A stretch of DNA of 64,000 nt, taken from CBDFHJ01 sp965247635. GTDB lineage: Bacteria > Chloroflexota > Dehalococcoidia > Lucifugimonadales > Australimonadaceae. Of the stretch, positions 25,280 to 33,147 are shown piece by piece (position 1 is the first letter of the stretch; each line of letters begins with the position of its first letter). The stretch is taken from contig CBDFHJ010000010.1 in assembly GCA_965247635.1 (NCBI GenBank), positions 186,001-250,000 of the forward strand. The letters are read 5' to 3'. The translations under genes were made by a program, and so were the position numbers. The notes beneath the pieces are model-generated. The model ran no database searches. It saw nothing but the letters and a program-made list of their open reading frames with translations, and was not told the origin of the DNA.

Positions 25280-26086
25280 ATGAATGATCGAGCACAGATA
25301 TTGAGTACAACTCCCTGGGGATCTCCGGGCACCGGTATCACGGTGAAGTCCTCCCAGGAGCTGAAGAGCATACGGGAGGCAGGCTACATCGTGGGCCGCG
25401 CCCTGCAGAAGCTGCGCGAGTCCATTCAGCCGGGCATGCGCACCCACGATCTGGACTTCATCGCCGAGCAGGAGATTCGGCGTCTGGGCGGCAAGCCCGC
25501 CTTCAAGGGGTATCGGGGCTTCCCCGCCACCCTCTGCGTATCCGTGAACGAGCAGATCGTGCACGGCATCCCGGGGGACCTGGTGGTCCGCAATGGCGAT
25601 ATCGTCAGCTTGGACTTGGGCGCCATCGTGGACGGGTTCTATGGCGACTCGGCCATTACGGTAGCGGTAGGCGACGTGCCCTCACCGGAGCAGCGCCTCA
25701 TGCAGGTGTGTGAAGCCGGACTCCACGCGGGAATCGAGCAGATGCGGGCCGGCAACCGCCTGGGCGACGTTTCCGCGGCCATTCACGGCAGGATCGCGAG
25801 GGATGGCCAGTATGGTATCGTGCGTGAGTACGGTGGCCACGGGGTTGGCCGAGCGCTGCACGAAGAGCCGTTCCTGCCGAACTTCGGCCCCGCGGGACGG
25901 GGAATACTGCTGCGGCCTGGGATGGTCATCGCCATCGAGCCGATGGTCAACCTGGGCGGCGACGACACCCGCGTCCTGCAGGACCGTTGGACCGTGGTAA
26001 CGGCTGACGGCGCCCGCTCGGCCCACTTCGAGCACACGGTGGCGGTGACCGAGGACGGCCCGGTGGTGTTAACGGCAGCAGTGTAG
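25280..26086 (+). CDS. map: Methionine aminopeptidase, type I
   Basis: A 268-residue metallopeptidase removing N-terminal Met from nascent chains. The five metal ligands are visible: Asp in VSLDLGAIVDG, Asp in FYGDSAITVA, His in GGHGVGRALHEEP, Glu in MVIAIEPMVN and Glu in FEHTVAVTEDG. The first ~20 residues before VKSSQELKSIREAGYIVG are not conserved, so the start may lie further in. A separate promoter seems to lie just upstream. Confidence 0.95.
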   Translation: MNDRAQILSTTPWGSPGTGITVKSSQELKSIREAGYIVGRALQKLRESIQPGMRTHDLDFIAEQEIRRLGGKPAFKGYRGFPATLCVSVNEQIVHGIPGDLVVRNGDIVSLDLGAIVDGFYGDSAITVAVGDVPSPEQRLMQVCEAGLHAGIEQMRAGNRLGDVSAAIHGRIARDGQYGIVREYGGHGVGRALHEEPFLPNFGPAGRGILLRPGMVIAIEPMVNLGGDDTRVLQDRWTVVTADGARSAHFEHTVAVTEDGPVVLTAAV

Positions 26087-26109
26087 GAGGCAAGGAGCAG
26101 CACGCGCGT

Positions 26110-26328
26110 ATGGTGAAGAAAGAGACCATAGAGGTCGAGGCGACGGTCAGGGAAGCCCTGCCCAACGCCTCCTTTAAGGTAGAGTTGGCCAATGGACATG
26201 AGGTGCTGGCCCACGTGTCGGGAAAGATGCGGATGAACTTCATCCGTGTGTTGCCCGGCGACCGAATTCTCGTGGAGCTGTCGCCTTACGACCTTTCCAG
26301 GGGCCGGATTACGTATCGGTTTCGGTAG
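26110..26328 (+). CDS. infA: Translation initiation factor IF-1
   Basis: A 72-residue OB-fold factor that blocks the A site during initiation. KKETIEVEATVREALPNASFKVEL, GKMRMNFIRVLPGDRILVEL and SPYDLSRGRITYRFR are canonical. The length is standard. Confidence 0.97.
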   Translation: MVKKETIEVEATVREALPNASFKVELANGHEVLAHVSGKMRMNFIRVLPGDRILVELSPYDLSRGRITYRFR

Positions 26329-26379
26329 CGGCCCGGCGCTACGCCAAGGGAACGCGAGCCGCCTGGTAGGAGGAGCAAG

Positions 26380-26493
26380 ATGAAGGTGCGCGCTTCGGTC
26401 ACCCCACGGTGCAACCGGTGCAAAGTCGTTCGCCGGGGCCGCGTGGTGCGTATTATCTGCAGCAATCCACGGCACGCCCAACGGCAGGGGTAG
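26380..26493 (+). CDS. rpmJ: Ribosomal protein L36
   Basis: A 37-residue 50S protein translated from the ATG at 26380 (AGGAGGAGCAAG just before it). The sequence MKVRASVTPRCNRCKVVRR is followed by GRVVRIICSNPRHAQRQG. The Cys-Cys-Cys-His zinc set (CNRC, C, H) is complete. It lies between infA and rpsM as usual. Confidence 0.96.
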   Translation: MKVRASVTPRCNRCKVVRRGRVVRIICSNPRHAQRQG

Positions 26494-26500
26494 GTAAGCG

Positions 26501-26884
26501 ATGGCACGCATTGCGGGAATCGACGTTCCGGACAACAAGCGGGTAGAGGTGGCGCTGCGCCGTATCTACGGCATCGGCCCAACCAGGGCGCTCCAGATTG
26601 TTGAGCGCGCCGGGGTCGGTGGCAATCCGAGGGTCCACGAGATGAGCGACGCGCAACTCAACCGTATTCGGGAAATCGTGGACCGAGACTACATGGTGGA
26701 AGGGGACCTGCGCCGCGAGGTAAACGACAATATCCGCCGGCTCATCGATATCGGCACCTACCGGGGCCTTCGGCACCGCCGGGGGCTGCCGCTCCGGGGC
26801 CAACGGACCCGGACCAACGCCCGCACCAAGCGTGGGACCAGGCGCGCCGTAGCCGGCAGGCGCCGCACAATGGCCAAGACGTAG
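26501..26884 (+). CDS. rpsM: Ribosomal protein S13
   Basis: A 127-residue 30S head protein bridging to L5 and tRNA. MARIAGIDVPDNKRVEVALRR, YGIGPTRALQIVERAGV and the basic tail RGQRTRTNARTKRGTRRAV are conserved. The start lies seven bases after the rpmJ stop. Confidence 0.97.
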   Translation: MARIAGIDVPDNKRVEVALRRIYGIGPTRALQIVERAGVGGNPRVHEMSDAQLNRIREIVDRDYMVEGDLRREVNDNIRRLIDIGTYRGLRHRRGLPLRGQRTRTNARTKRGTRRAVAGRRRTMAKT

Positions 26885-26916
26885 CGCGGGCCCCTGGCAC
26901 CGCTTTCAGGAGGAAC

Positions 26917-27306
26917 ATGGCACGAGCACGGACCCGGAGCAGACGTCGTGAGCGCAAGTTCGTCCCCAAAGGGAAGGCGTTCATCACGTCGACGTTTAAC
27001 AACACCATCGTCACCCTTACGGACGGGGAGGGCAACGTCATCTCCTGGTCCAGCGGTGGCGGAGTCGGCTTCAAGGGCGCACGGAAGAGTACGGCCTTTG
27101 CTGCTCAGCGAGTCTCAGAGACGGCGGTGCGGAAGGCGTTGGAGCACGGCCTCCGAGACGTGGACGTGTTCATAAAGGGCCCAGGCACTGGCCGAGAGGC
27201 CGCCATCCGCGCCCTCCAGACCAGCGGCCTGCGCGTGGGCAGTATTCGAGACGTCACCCCCATTCCTCATAACGGTTGTCGTCCGCCCAAACGGCGGCGG
27301 GTGTAA
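26917..27306 (+). CDS. rpsK: Ribosomal protein S11
   Basis: A 129-residue 30S platform protein. AFITSTFNNTIVTLTDGEGN, SSGGGVGFKGARKSTAFAAQ, FIKGPGTGREAAIRALQ and the end TPIPHNGCRPPKRRRV are canonical, including the Asn-Gly of the isoaspartate site. AGGAGGAAC precedes the ATG. Confidence 0.97.
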   Translation: MARARTRSRRRERKFVPKGKAFITSTFNNTIVTLTDGEGNVISWSSGGGVGFKGARKSTAFAAQRVSETAVRKALEHGLRDVDVFIKGPGTGREAAIRALQTSGLRVGSIRDVTPIPHNGCRPPKRRRV

Positions 27307-27313
27307 GGAGAAC

Positions 27314-27940
27314 ATGGCACGGTACACAGGACCTGTATGCAGACAATGCCGCCGGGCGGGCGAGAAACTCTTCCTGAAGGGGGAGCGCTGTTACACGGCC
27401 AAGTGCGCGGTGGACCGCCGGCACAAGACCCCAGGCGACCAGGTCCCACGCCGTCGGCGCGTTTCCGACTGGGGTGTGCAGCTGCGTGAGAAGCAGAAGG
27501 CACGTCAGTCCTACGGCATGCTGGAGCGCCAGTTCCAGAACTACTTCCGTTTGGCCCGCGTGCAACCCGGACCCACGGGCCCCAACCTTCTCGGGCTCCT
27601 GGAGCGGCGGTTAGACAACGTGGTCTACCGGCTGGGCTTCGCCTCGGCTAGGCAACAGGCCAGGCAGTGGGTCCTTCACGGCCACATTACGGTCAACGGG
27701 CGGAAGGTCAACATCGCTTCCTACCGGGTGAAGCCCGGCGACGTGGTGGGTTGGAAGGAGTCGTCTAAGCAGGCCGGGTTTGCCCAGGAAGCGCTGCGTA
27801 TGGTGGGCCAGCGCCCGATCCCGGAGTGGCTAGAGTTGGACAGGTCCGCCATGGCCGCCACGGTTGCCCGCCTCCCTGAAGCGGCAGATATTGAGTCTAC
27901 CGTGGACACGCGCCTTATCGTAGAGCACTACTCGCGGTAA
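27314..27940 (+). CDS. rpsD: Ribosomal protein S4, zinc-binding form
   Basis: A 208-residue 16S assembly starter. Cysteines in GPVCRQCRRAGEKLF, GERCYTAKCAVDRR give the C+ zinc form. The S4 RNA-binding domain follows (RLDNVVYRLGFASARQQARQ; GHITVNGRKVNIASYRVKPGD). It ends EHYSR as usual. S4 often autoregulates the alpha operon; no leader structure was checked here. Confidence 0.97.
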   Translation: MARYTGPVCRQCRRAGEKLFLKGERCYTAKCAVDRRHKTPGDQVPRRRRVSDWGVQLREKQKARQSYGMLERQFQNYFRLARVQPGPTGPNLLGLLERRLDNVVYRLGFASARQQARQWVLHGHITVNGRKVNIASYRVKPGDVVGWKESSKQAGFAQEALRMVGQRPIPEWLELDRSAMAATVARLPEAADIESTVDTRLIVEHYSR

Positions 27941-27995
27941 CGGCGTGCTTATCGGCTAGGCATATTCATTCACACAGGAAAGTAGGGCTGCGTTT

Positions 27996-29066
27996 ATGCT
28001 GGAGTACACTTACGAGGAGGCCCGCGAAGACCTCTTAGAAGCGGTCCCCATCCCTACGACGTCCATCAAACCGGTGGAGGTGGACGACGTCCATGGGTCA
28101 TTCGTCATAGAGCCACTGGAGCGGGGCTATGGAACGACCCTTGGCAACCCCCTGCGCCGGGTGTTGCTGAGCTCGGTGATGGGCACGGCGGTTACCTGGG
28201 TGCGCATCGACGGCATACAACACGAGTATTCGGCAGTCCCTCACGTCAAAGAGGACGTGGTGGACATCCTTCTCAACATCAAAGCGATTCACCTCCGCTC
28301 CCTCACCGACCGGCCGGGGAAGCTGCGGCTGGAGGTGCAGGGGGAGGGCCAAGTGTGCGCCGGGGATATCATCACCTCCTCGGATTTTGAAATCGTAAAC
28401 CCGGAGTTGCACATCGCCACGCTGGACAGCCCGAAGGCCCGGCTGGTGATTGAGATGAACGTGGAGCAGGGCCGAGGCTACGCCCCCGCTTCCCAGGTCA
28501 GCGGCCTGCCCATTGGAGTACTGCCGGTGGACGCCATCTTCACGCCGGTGCGAAAGGTCAACTACACCGTGGAGCGCACCCGCGTCGGCCAGCGCACGGA
28601 CTTTGAGCGGCTGATGTTGGACGTGTGGACCAACGGCGCCGTAACGCCCGTGGAGGCGATACACCAGGCAGCCCAGGAGATGGTGGAGCACTTCTTTAGG
28701 ATAGCGAACGTAAACGAATCGCCAGGCGACGACGGCGGTAGGCCGGCATGGGCGCTGGCTATTCCTGCCTCCCAGTTCAACCTGACGGTGGAGTCGTTGG
28801 GGCTGTCGGCGAGGACGCTCAACTGCCTGAAGCGCGCGTCCATCCACAAGGTGGGCGAGGTGCTGGAGAAGAGCAGGCCGGGGCTGCTGCGAATCCGGAA
28901 CTTCGGCGAGCGCTCGCTGGATGAGCTGATGCAGAAGCTAACGGAGGCGGGAATTCACCATCCGCAGCTCCACGAGGACGTCGACGCGGCCGAGGAGGCC
29001 GAACCGGAAACCGAAGCGGAATGGGTCGCTATCCCCGACAACGCCAGCGATGAGGAGCAGGAGTAG
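27996..29066 (+). CDS. rpoA: RNA polymerase alpha subunit
   Basis: A 356-residue subunit. The N-terminal dimerisation domain has EPLERGYGTTLGNPLRRVLLSS. The C-terminal DNA-binding domain (LSARTLNCLKRASIHKVGEV ... IRNFGERSLDELMQKL) keeps the Arg and Asn used for UP-element and activator contact. A short acidic tail after residue ~325 (EDVDAAEEAEPETEAEW) resembles the tails on the r-proteins. It sits in its standard place between rpsD and rplQ. Confidence 0.97.
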   Translation: MLEYTYEEAREDLLEAVPIPTTSIKPVEVDDVHGSFVIEPLERGYGTTLGNPLRRVLLSSVMGTAVTWVRIDGIQHEYSAVPHVKEDVVDILLNIKAIHLRSLTDRPGKLRLEVQGEGQVCAGDIITSSDFEIVNPELHIATLDSPKARLVIEMNVEQGRGYAPASQVSGLPIGVLPVDAIFTPVRKVNYTVERTRVGQRTDFERLMLDVWTNGAVTPVEAIHQAAQEMVEHFFRIANVNESPGDDGGRPAWALAIPASQFNLTVESLGLSARTLNCLKRASIHKVGEVLEKSRPGLLRIRNFGERSLDELMQKLTEAGIHHPQLHEDVDAAEEAEPETEAEWVAIPDNASDEEQE

Positions 29067-29068
29067 CG

Positions 29069-29419
29069 ATGCGCCATCGGGTAGCAGGACGGGCCCTACG
29101 CCGGCGGATAGCTCATCGACTATCGTTGGTGCACAACCTGGCCACGGAGCTCTTGAAGCACGAGCGCATGACCACCACCGCGGCCAAGGCTCGTGAAACC
29201 CAAGGCGTTGTGGAGAAGATCATCACCAAGGGCAAACGAGGCACCGTCCATGACCGGCGTCAGGTGCTTCGTGTGGTGACCGACGAACGGGTCGTCCGCA
29301 AGCTGTTCGATGAGCTGGGACCGCGCTACGCAGACCGGCCTGGAGGGTATACCCGCCTCGTCCGGCTAATGCCCCGCATCAGCGACTCCGCCCCCATGGC
29401 GATGCTGGAGCTGGTGTGA
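29069..29419 (+). CDS. rplQ: Ribosomal protein L17
   Basis: A 116-residue 50S protein. MRHRVAGRALRRRIAHRLSL, HERMTTTAAKARETQGVVEKIITKG-like motif and GGYTRLVRLMPRISDSAPMAMLEL are typical. The stop overlaps the GTG start of truA (GTGA). Confidence 0.97.
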   Translation: MRHRVAGRALRRRIAHRLSLVHNLATELLKHERMTTTAAKARETQGVVEKIITKGKRGTVHDRRQVLRVVTDERVVRKLFDELGPRYADRPGGYTRLVRLMPRISDSAPMAMLELV

Positions 29420-30267
29420 GGCAAGCAACGGAGACGGCGGAGGCGCGCCGGAAGGTCGCGCTGGTGCTGGAGTACGACGGCACCGCCTACGCTGGCTTTC
29501 AGCGTCAGGCCAACGCCCCCTCGGTGCAGGCTGCGGTGGAGGAGGCGTGGCGGCGGCTGACAGGGTCGTCTGCTCGTCTAAAGGCCGCGGGGAGGACCGA
29601 CGCCGGCGTCCATGCCACAGGTCAGGTGGTGGCCTTCGAGACCACGTCGGCCCTAAGTACGGAGGCGCTTCAAGGAGGGCTGGACCACTACCTGCCCTCC
29701 GACATCGCGGTCACGGCAGCCTACGAGGTGCCAGCGGGGTTCGACCCCCGACGTAGCGCCCTGAGCAGGGTCTATCGCTATACCTTGCTCAGCCGCCGGA
29801 GCCGGTCGCCGTTGCGGCGGCGCTCCGCGTACCTGGTGGGGCGTCCGGTGGACATAGCGACCATGCAGGAGTGCTTGGCCTACCTGGAGGGCGTGCGGGA
29901 CTTCGCTCCCTTCTCAGGGCCCGTGGACGAAGGCGCGAGCACCATCCGGCGGCTCTTCCGGACGGCGGTGTGGCGCGAGGGGGACGAGGTTCATTTAGAG
30001 CTTGAGGGTAACGCTTTCTTGCCACAGCAGGTGCGCAGGACCGTTGGCGCGGTGCTGCGGGTGGGAGTGGGTAAGGAGACGGTGCAAGCGTTCAAGGCGC
30101 AGGCGGACAGCGGACGAAGGGGGGCCACCCACTGGGTGGTTCCGCCCTGGGGGTTGTGCTTGCGCCAGGTCAACTATCAGGAGTTTCCATCGAGGAGCTA
30201 TGCGAGGCAGCAGAATAACCACTCATACGTCATCAACCAAGCTGGACCCGCGCTGGCAGGTCGTTGA
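29416..30267 (+). CDS. truA: tRNA pseudouridine(38-40) synthase
   Basis: A 283-residue enzyme that converts U38-U40 in the tRNA anticodon arm. The catalytic Asp is in AAGRTDAGVHATGQV. EYDGTAYAGFQRQ and FLPQQVRRTVGAVLRVGVG are conserved. The last ~15 residues (RQQNNHSYVINQAGPALAG) are unconserved and overlap the rplM start by 68 bases, a long overlap for genes on the same strand. Confidence 0.95.
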   Translation: MRQATETAEARRKVALVLEYDGTAYAGFQRQANAPSVQAAVEEAWRRLTGSSARLKAAGRTDAGVHATGQVVAFETTSALSTEALQGGLDHYLPSDIAVTAAYEVPAGFDPRRSALSRVYRYTLLSRRSRSPLRRRSAYLVGRPVDIATMQECLAYLEGVRDFAPFSGPVDEGASTIRRLFRTAVWREGDEVHLELEGNAFLPQQVRRTVGAVLRVGVGKETVQAFKAQADSGRRGATHWVVPPWGLCLRQVNYQEFPSRSYARQQNNHSYVINQAGPALAGR

Positions 30268-30910
30268 CGCCAGCGGTCAACGGTTAGGCAGACTGGCCTC
30301 GGCTATTGCCGGCCTGCTGATGGGAAAGCACAAGCCGGACTATAGCCGGCACTTGCTGACCGGCGACTACGTCATCGTCGTGAACGCCGGAAAGGTAGAG
30401 GTAACCGGCAACCCGTCGGCGATGAAGACGTACTATCGCCACTCAGGGTACGTGGGCAATTTGAGGGCTACGCCTATGGCCGAGATGCTGGCTAAACGTC
30501 CCGACCGGGTCATTGAACGGACGGTCAAGGGCATGCTGCCGCACAACCGCCTGGGGAGGCAGATGTTCAGGCGCTTGCGGGTGTACGTTGACGCAACCCA
30601 CCCGCATGAATCCCAAGTAAACGCGGGGATGGGCAAGCCCAAGGAGGTCCCTGCTCCCGCCTCCGCCACCGCGGAGGCCACCCCCAGGCGAAGACCTGCC
30701 CGCACTCCGGCGGCAACGGAAGCGGGGGGTGCCCCCCGTGCGGCCCGGCCGGCTCGAGCAACGTCCAGGGCAGCACGAGCCCCGGCCACGACTGATGAAG
30801 CGCCACCCACAACCGAGGAGGCACCACCCACCCTGGCGCAGGAAGCCGAAGCCAAACAGCCCGCCACCCCCCGACGGCGGAGGGCGGCCCCGAGGAGACA
30901 GAGCACATGA
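30200..30910 (+). CDS. rplM: Ribosomal protein L13 with basic/acidic C-terminal tail
   Basis: The L13 core occupies residues 1 to about 145 (WQVVDASGQRLGRLASAIAG; KHKPDYSRHLLTGDYVIVVNAG; RVIERTVKGMLPHNRLGRQ; LRVYVDATHPHESQ). About 90 more residues follow. The first part is Arg/Ala/Pro/Thr (PRRRPARTPAATEAGGAP), then Thr/Glu/Pro (TTDEAPPTTEEAPPTLAQEA), then a basic end (PRRRRAAPRRQST). The ATG at 30200 lies within truA. The core is 30S-independent and binds 23S early in 50S assembly. Confidence 0.94.
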   Translation: MRGSRITTHTSSTKLDPRWQVVDASGQRLGRLASAIAGLLMGKHKPDYSRHLLTGDYVIVVNAGKVEVTGNPSAMKTYYRHSGYVGNLRATPMAEMLAKRPDRVIERTVKGMLPHNRLGRQMFRRLRVYVDATHPHESQVNAGMGKPKEVPAPASATAEATPRRRPARTPAATEAGGAPRAARPARATSRAARAPATTDEAPPTTEEAPPTLAQEAEAKQPATPRRRRAAPRRQST

Positions 30911-31311
30911 CGACTGCTCCGCAGTACTACTATGGGACGGGCAAGCGAAAGACCGCCATCGCCCGCGTGCGGCTTTACCCAGACGGGGACGGCAGCGTCA
31001 TCATCAACACCAAGCCGATAGAGGAAGCCCTTCCATGGATGGACTGGCAACGACGGGCGTTAGAGGTGTTTTCCGCCATCCCCAGCGTGGCCAACCGCTT
31101 CAACGTGGTGGCCAAGATCGAGGGTGGTGGGGTCTCCTCCTGGGCCGACGCCTTGCGCCACGGGATTGCCCGAGCCCTACTGGTGTCGGACCCTTCCCTG
31201 AGGCCTGAGCTACGCAAGCACGGCTTTTTGACCCGCGACTCACGGATCAAAGAGTCGAAGAAGTACGGCCTGAAGCGCGCTCGCCGCGCCCCTCAGTACA
31301 CCAAACGGTAG
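30907..31311 (+). CDS. rpsI: Ribosomal protein S9
   Basis: A 134-residue 30S protein whose C-terminal arm touches P-site tRNA. YYYGTGKRKTAIARVRLYPDG, VEGGG-type KIEGGGVSSWADALRHGIARAL, and the tail ESKKYGLKRARRAPQYTKR ending in Lys-Arg are conserved. ATGA overlap with rplM. Last gene of the superoperon. Confidence 0.97.
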   Translation: MTTAPQYYYGTGKRKTAIARVRLYPDGDGSVIINTKPIEEALPWMDWQRRALEVFSAIPSVANRFNVVAKIEGGGVSSWADALRHGIARALLVSDPSLRPELRKHGFLTRDSRIKESKKYGLKRARRAPQYTKR

Positions 31312-31365
31312 CTGGTATCCTGAGTCACTGATTCGTTCAATAAGTGCGGGGGAGTTGCAGAGTCC

Positions 31366-31391
31366 TCCGAAGGAGTCCGGAGTCCTTCGGA
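31366..31391. repeat. 26-bp palindromic repeat, copy 1
   Basis: Arms TCCGAAGGA and TCCTTCGGA flank an 8-bp centre. Copies occur at 39235, 49735 and 52403. Each copy is flanked by CGG on one side, read in the same orientation. Confidence 0.85.
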
Positions 31392-31426
31392 CCGTTCATG
31401 GTTCGACAGGCTCACCACGAACGGGG

Positions 31427-31469
31427 AAAATCCGCTCGTCCTGAGCTTGTCGAAGGATGAGCGGATTTT
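31427..31469 (+). terminator. Strong hairpin after rpsI, built from a dispersed repeat
   Basis: A 16-bp stem (31427-31442 with 31454-31469, one G-U wobble) closes an 11-base loop GAGCTTGTCGA. It ends in ATTTTG. It probably terminates the superoperon. The loop and the neighbouring GTTCGACAGGCTCACCACGA belong to a module that recurs near 62740. The rest of 31312-31639 has no gene. Confidence 0.55.
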
Positions 31470-31639
31470 GCAGTGGTTTCCTGATTCACCACACTGCGGT
31501 TTCTACTGCAAAGGGCCCGCTTCTTCTGAGAGTTACCCCACCCTTGGGTATTTTTCCCACCTACCTGCCCAGACCGCGTCTGAGGGCGTGCTACCCCGCC
31601 CCGCTGGGAGGAAGCGCCATAGGCTTCTTCGAGGCGCCC

Positions 31640-33088
31640 TTATAACCCAGCCAGGGAGCGGAGGTCGGCCAGGACCCCTTGGACGCGCGCCGGGCCATCA
31701 GCCTCGGCGTACAGCCGGACCAATGGCTCCGTACCCGATGCCCGGACCAGCCCCCAGAACCCACCTTCCAGCCGAAAGTAGGCGCCGTCGGTGACGTCGG
31801 TACCCTCCACCCGCATGCCGCCCAGCCGGTCCGGCGCCCGTTGCGCCAGCGTCTCGGTTGTGGGGGCGTGCGCGCCGGGGGCCAGGGCCACGTCCCACCG
31901 GTCGTAGTGATGTGGCCCCACCTTTTGGTGCAGCCATTCCACCAGCTCCGACGGGCGCTTGCCCGTGCGCACCATCAGCTCCAGGAACAGGAGCGCGCTG
32001 AAGATGCCGTCCCGTTCGGGGATGTTGCCTCGAAAGGCATACCCTCCACTCTCCTCTCCGGCGGCCAGCGCGTCCTCCTGCATCATCACCGGCCCTAGGT
32101 ACTTGAACCCCACCGCCGTCGTGTGCACCGGGATTTCATACTGGTCGCCCAGCTTATCGATCATGGTGCTTTGGGTCAGCGACTTCACCAAGGGACCCCG
32201 TTGGCCACGGACCTCCAGCTGGTGCAGGCAGAGGAGCGCGAAGGTCTGGAGCGTCGAGATGAAGCCACCGTGTTCGTCCAGGATGCCCAGCCGGTCGGCG
32301 TCCCCGTCGGTGGCAAGCGCCAGGTCGAACCCGTGCTCCCGAACGGCCTCGGCCGCCGGTTCCAGGTTCTGCGCGACGGGCTCGGGCTGCATCATGCCGG
32401 GAAAGTTGGGATTGGGCTCGGCGCGAAGCTCCGTCACCGTCGTTCGGCCACCGTCCAGCAGTCCCGCCAGGTACCCAGCGCCCGCGCCGTGCATGCTGTC
32501 CACGGCGATACGAAGGCCCGCGCTCCTGATGGCCGTGAGGTCAATGGTGCTAGCCACGCTTTCCAGGTAGGCGGTGGAGGGGTCGTGCCATTCCAGTAAA
32601 CCGTGTGCCTTCGCCTCGTCTAACGAGAGGACCTTAGCGGCGGTGCCTTCCGCCTGGCGGCGTTGGGCGTCGGCGATGTAGCGCTCCAGCTGGGCCGTGA
32701 CTTTGCGCGAGGCGCTGCCCGCGTACTGCGGCTTGTACTTAAACCCGTTCCACGCCCCGGAGTTGTGGCTCGCCGTGATGACGACCCCGCCACCAGCCCC
32801 TAGGTGTAGGACTCCGTAGCTGACCACCGGCGTGGGGGTGACCCGGTCGCACAGGTAGGTCTTGGTGCCCTGGGCAGCCGTTACCTGGGCCACCTCCGCC
32901 GCGAACTCCTGGGATCCGAAGCGGGTGTCGTAGCCCACGAGCAACCCGCGCGAGGCGGTGCCTTCGTCGTGCAGCAGGCGGCTGACCCCTTCGGCGCAGG
33001 CACGGACATTGGCGAACGTAAAGTCGCGAGCGATCAGCGCCCGCCAGCCGTCGGTGCCAAACTTGATGGAGGAGGCCTGGAGGGCCAT
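31640..33088 (-). CDS. Phosphoglucomutase/phosphomannomutase family protein
   Basis: A 482-residue alpha-D-phosphohexomutase. The phosphoserine loop is VVITASHNSGAWNGFK, the metal loop ATDGDADRLGILDE, the sugar-specificity loop GEESGGYAFRG and the phosphate loop RASGTEPLVRLYAE. It interconverts hexose 6- and 1-phosphates for cell-envelope sugars or glycogen; which sugar is not clear. I start at the ATG at 33088 (MALQASSIKFGTDGWRALI, AGAGG upstream). A longer frame reaching 33205 runs into the neighbouring insertion sequence. Confidence 0.92.
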   Translation of the reverse strand: MALQASSIKFGTDGWRALIARDFTFANVRACAEGVSRLLHDEGTASRGLLVGYDTRFGSQEFAAEVAQVTAAQGTKTYLCDRVTPTPVVSYGVLHLGAGGGVVITASHNSGAWNGFKYKPQYAGSASRKVTAQLERYIADAQRRQAEGTAAKVLSLDEAKAHGLLEWHDPSTAYLESVASTIDLTAIRSAGLRIAVDSMHGAGAGYLAGLLDGGRTTVTELRAEPNPNFPGMMQPEPVAQNLEPAAEAVREHGFDLALATDGDADRLGILDEHGGFISTLQTFALLCLHQLEVRGQRGPLVKSLTQSTMIDKLGDQYEIPVHTTAVGFKYLGPVMMQEDALAAGEESGGYAFRGNIPERDGIFSALLFLELMVRTGKRPSELVEWLHQKVGPHHYDRWDVALAPGAHAPTTETLAQRAPDRLGGMRVEGTDVTDGAYFRLEGGFWGLVRASGTEPLVRLYAEADGPARVQGVLADLRSLAGL

Positions 33089-33147
33089 GGCGCCTCTCGC
33101 GCTTTCGACTGGGACGTTCACGGCAGTATACCAGTGTCGTTGTTCTA

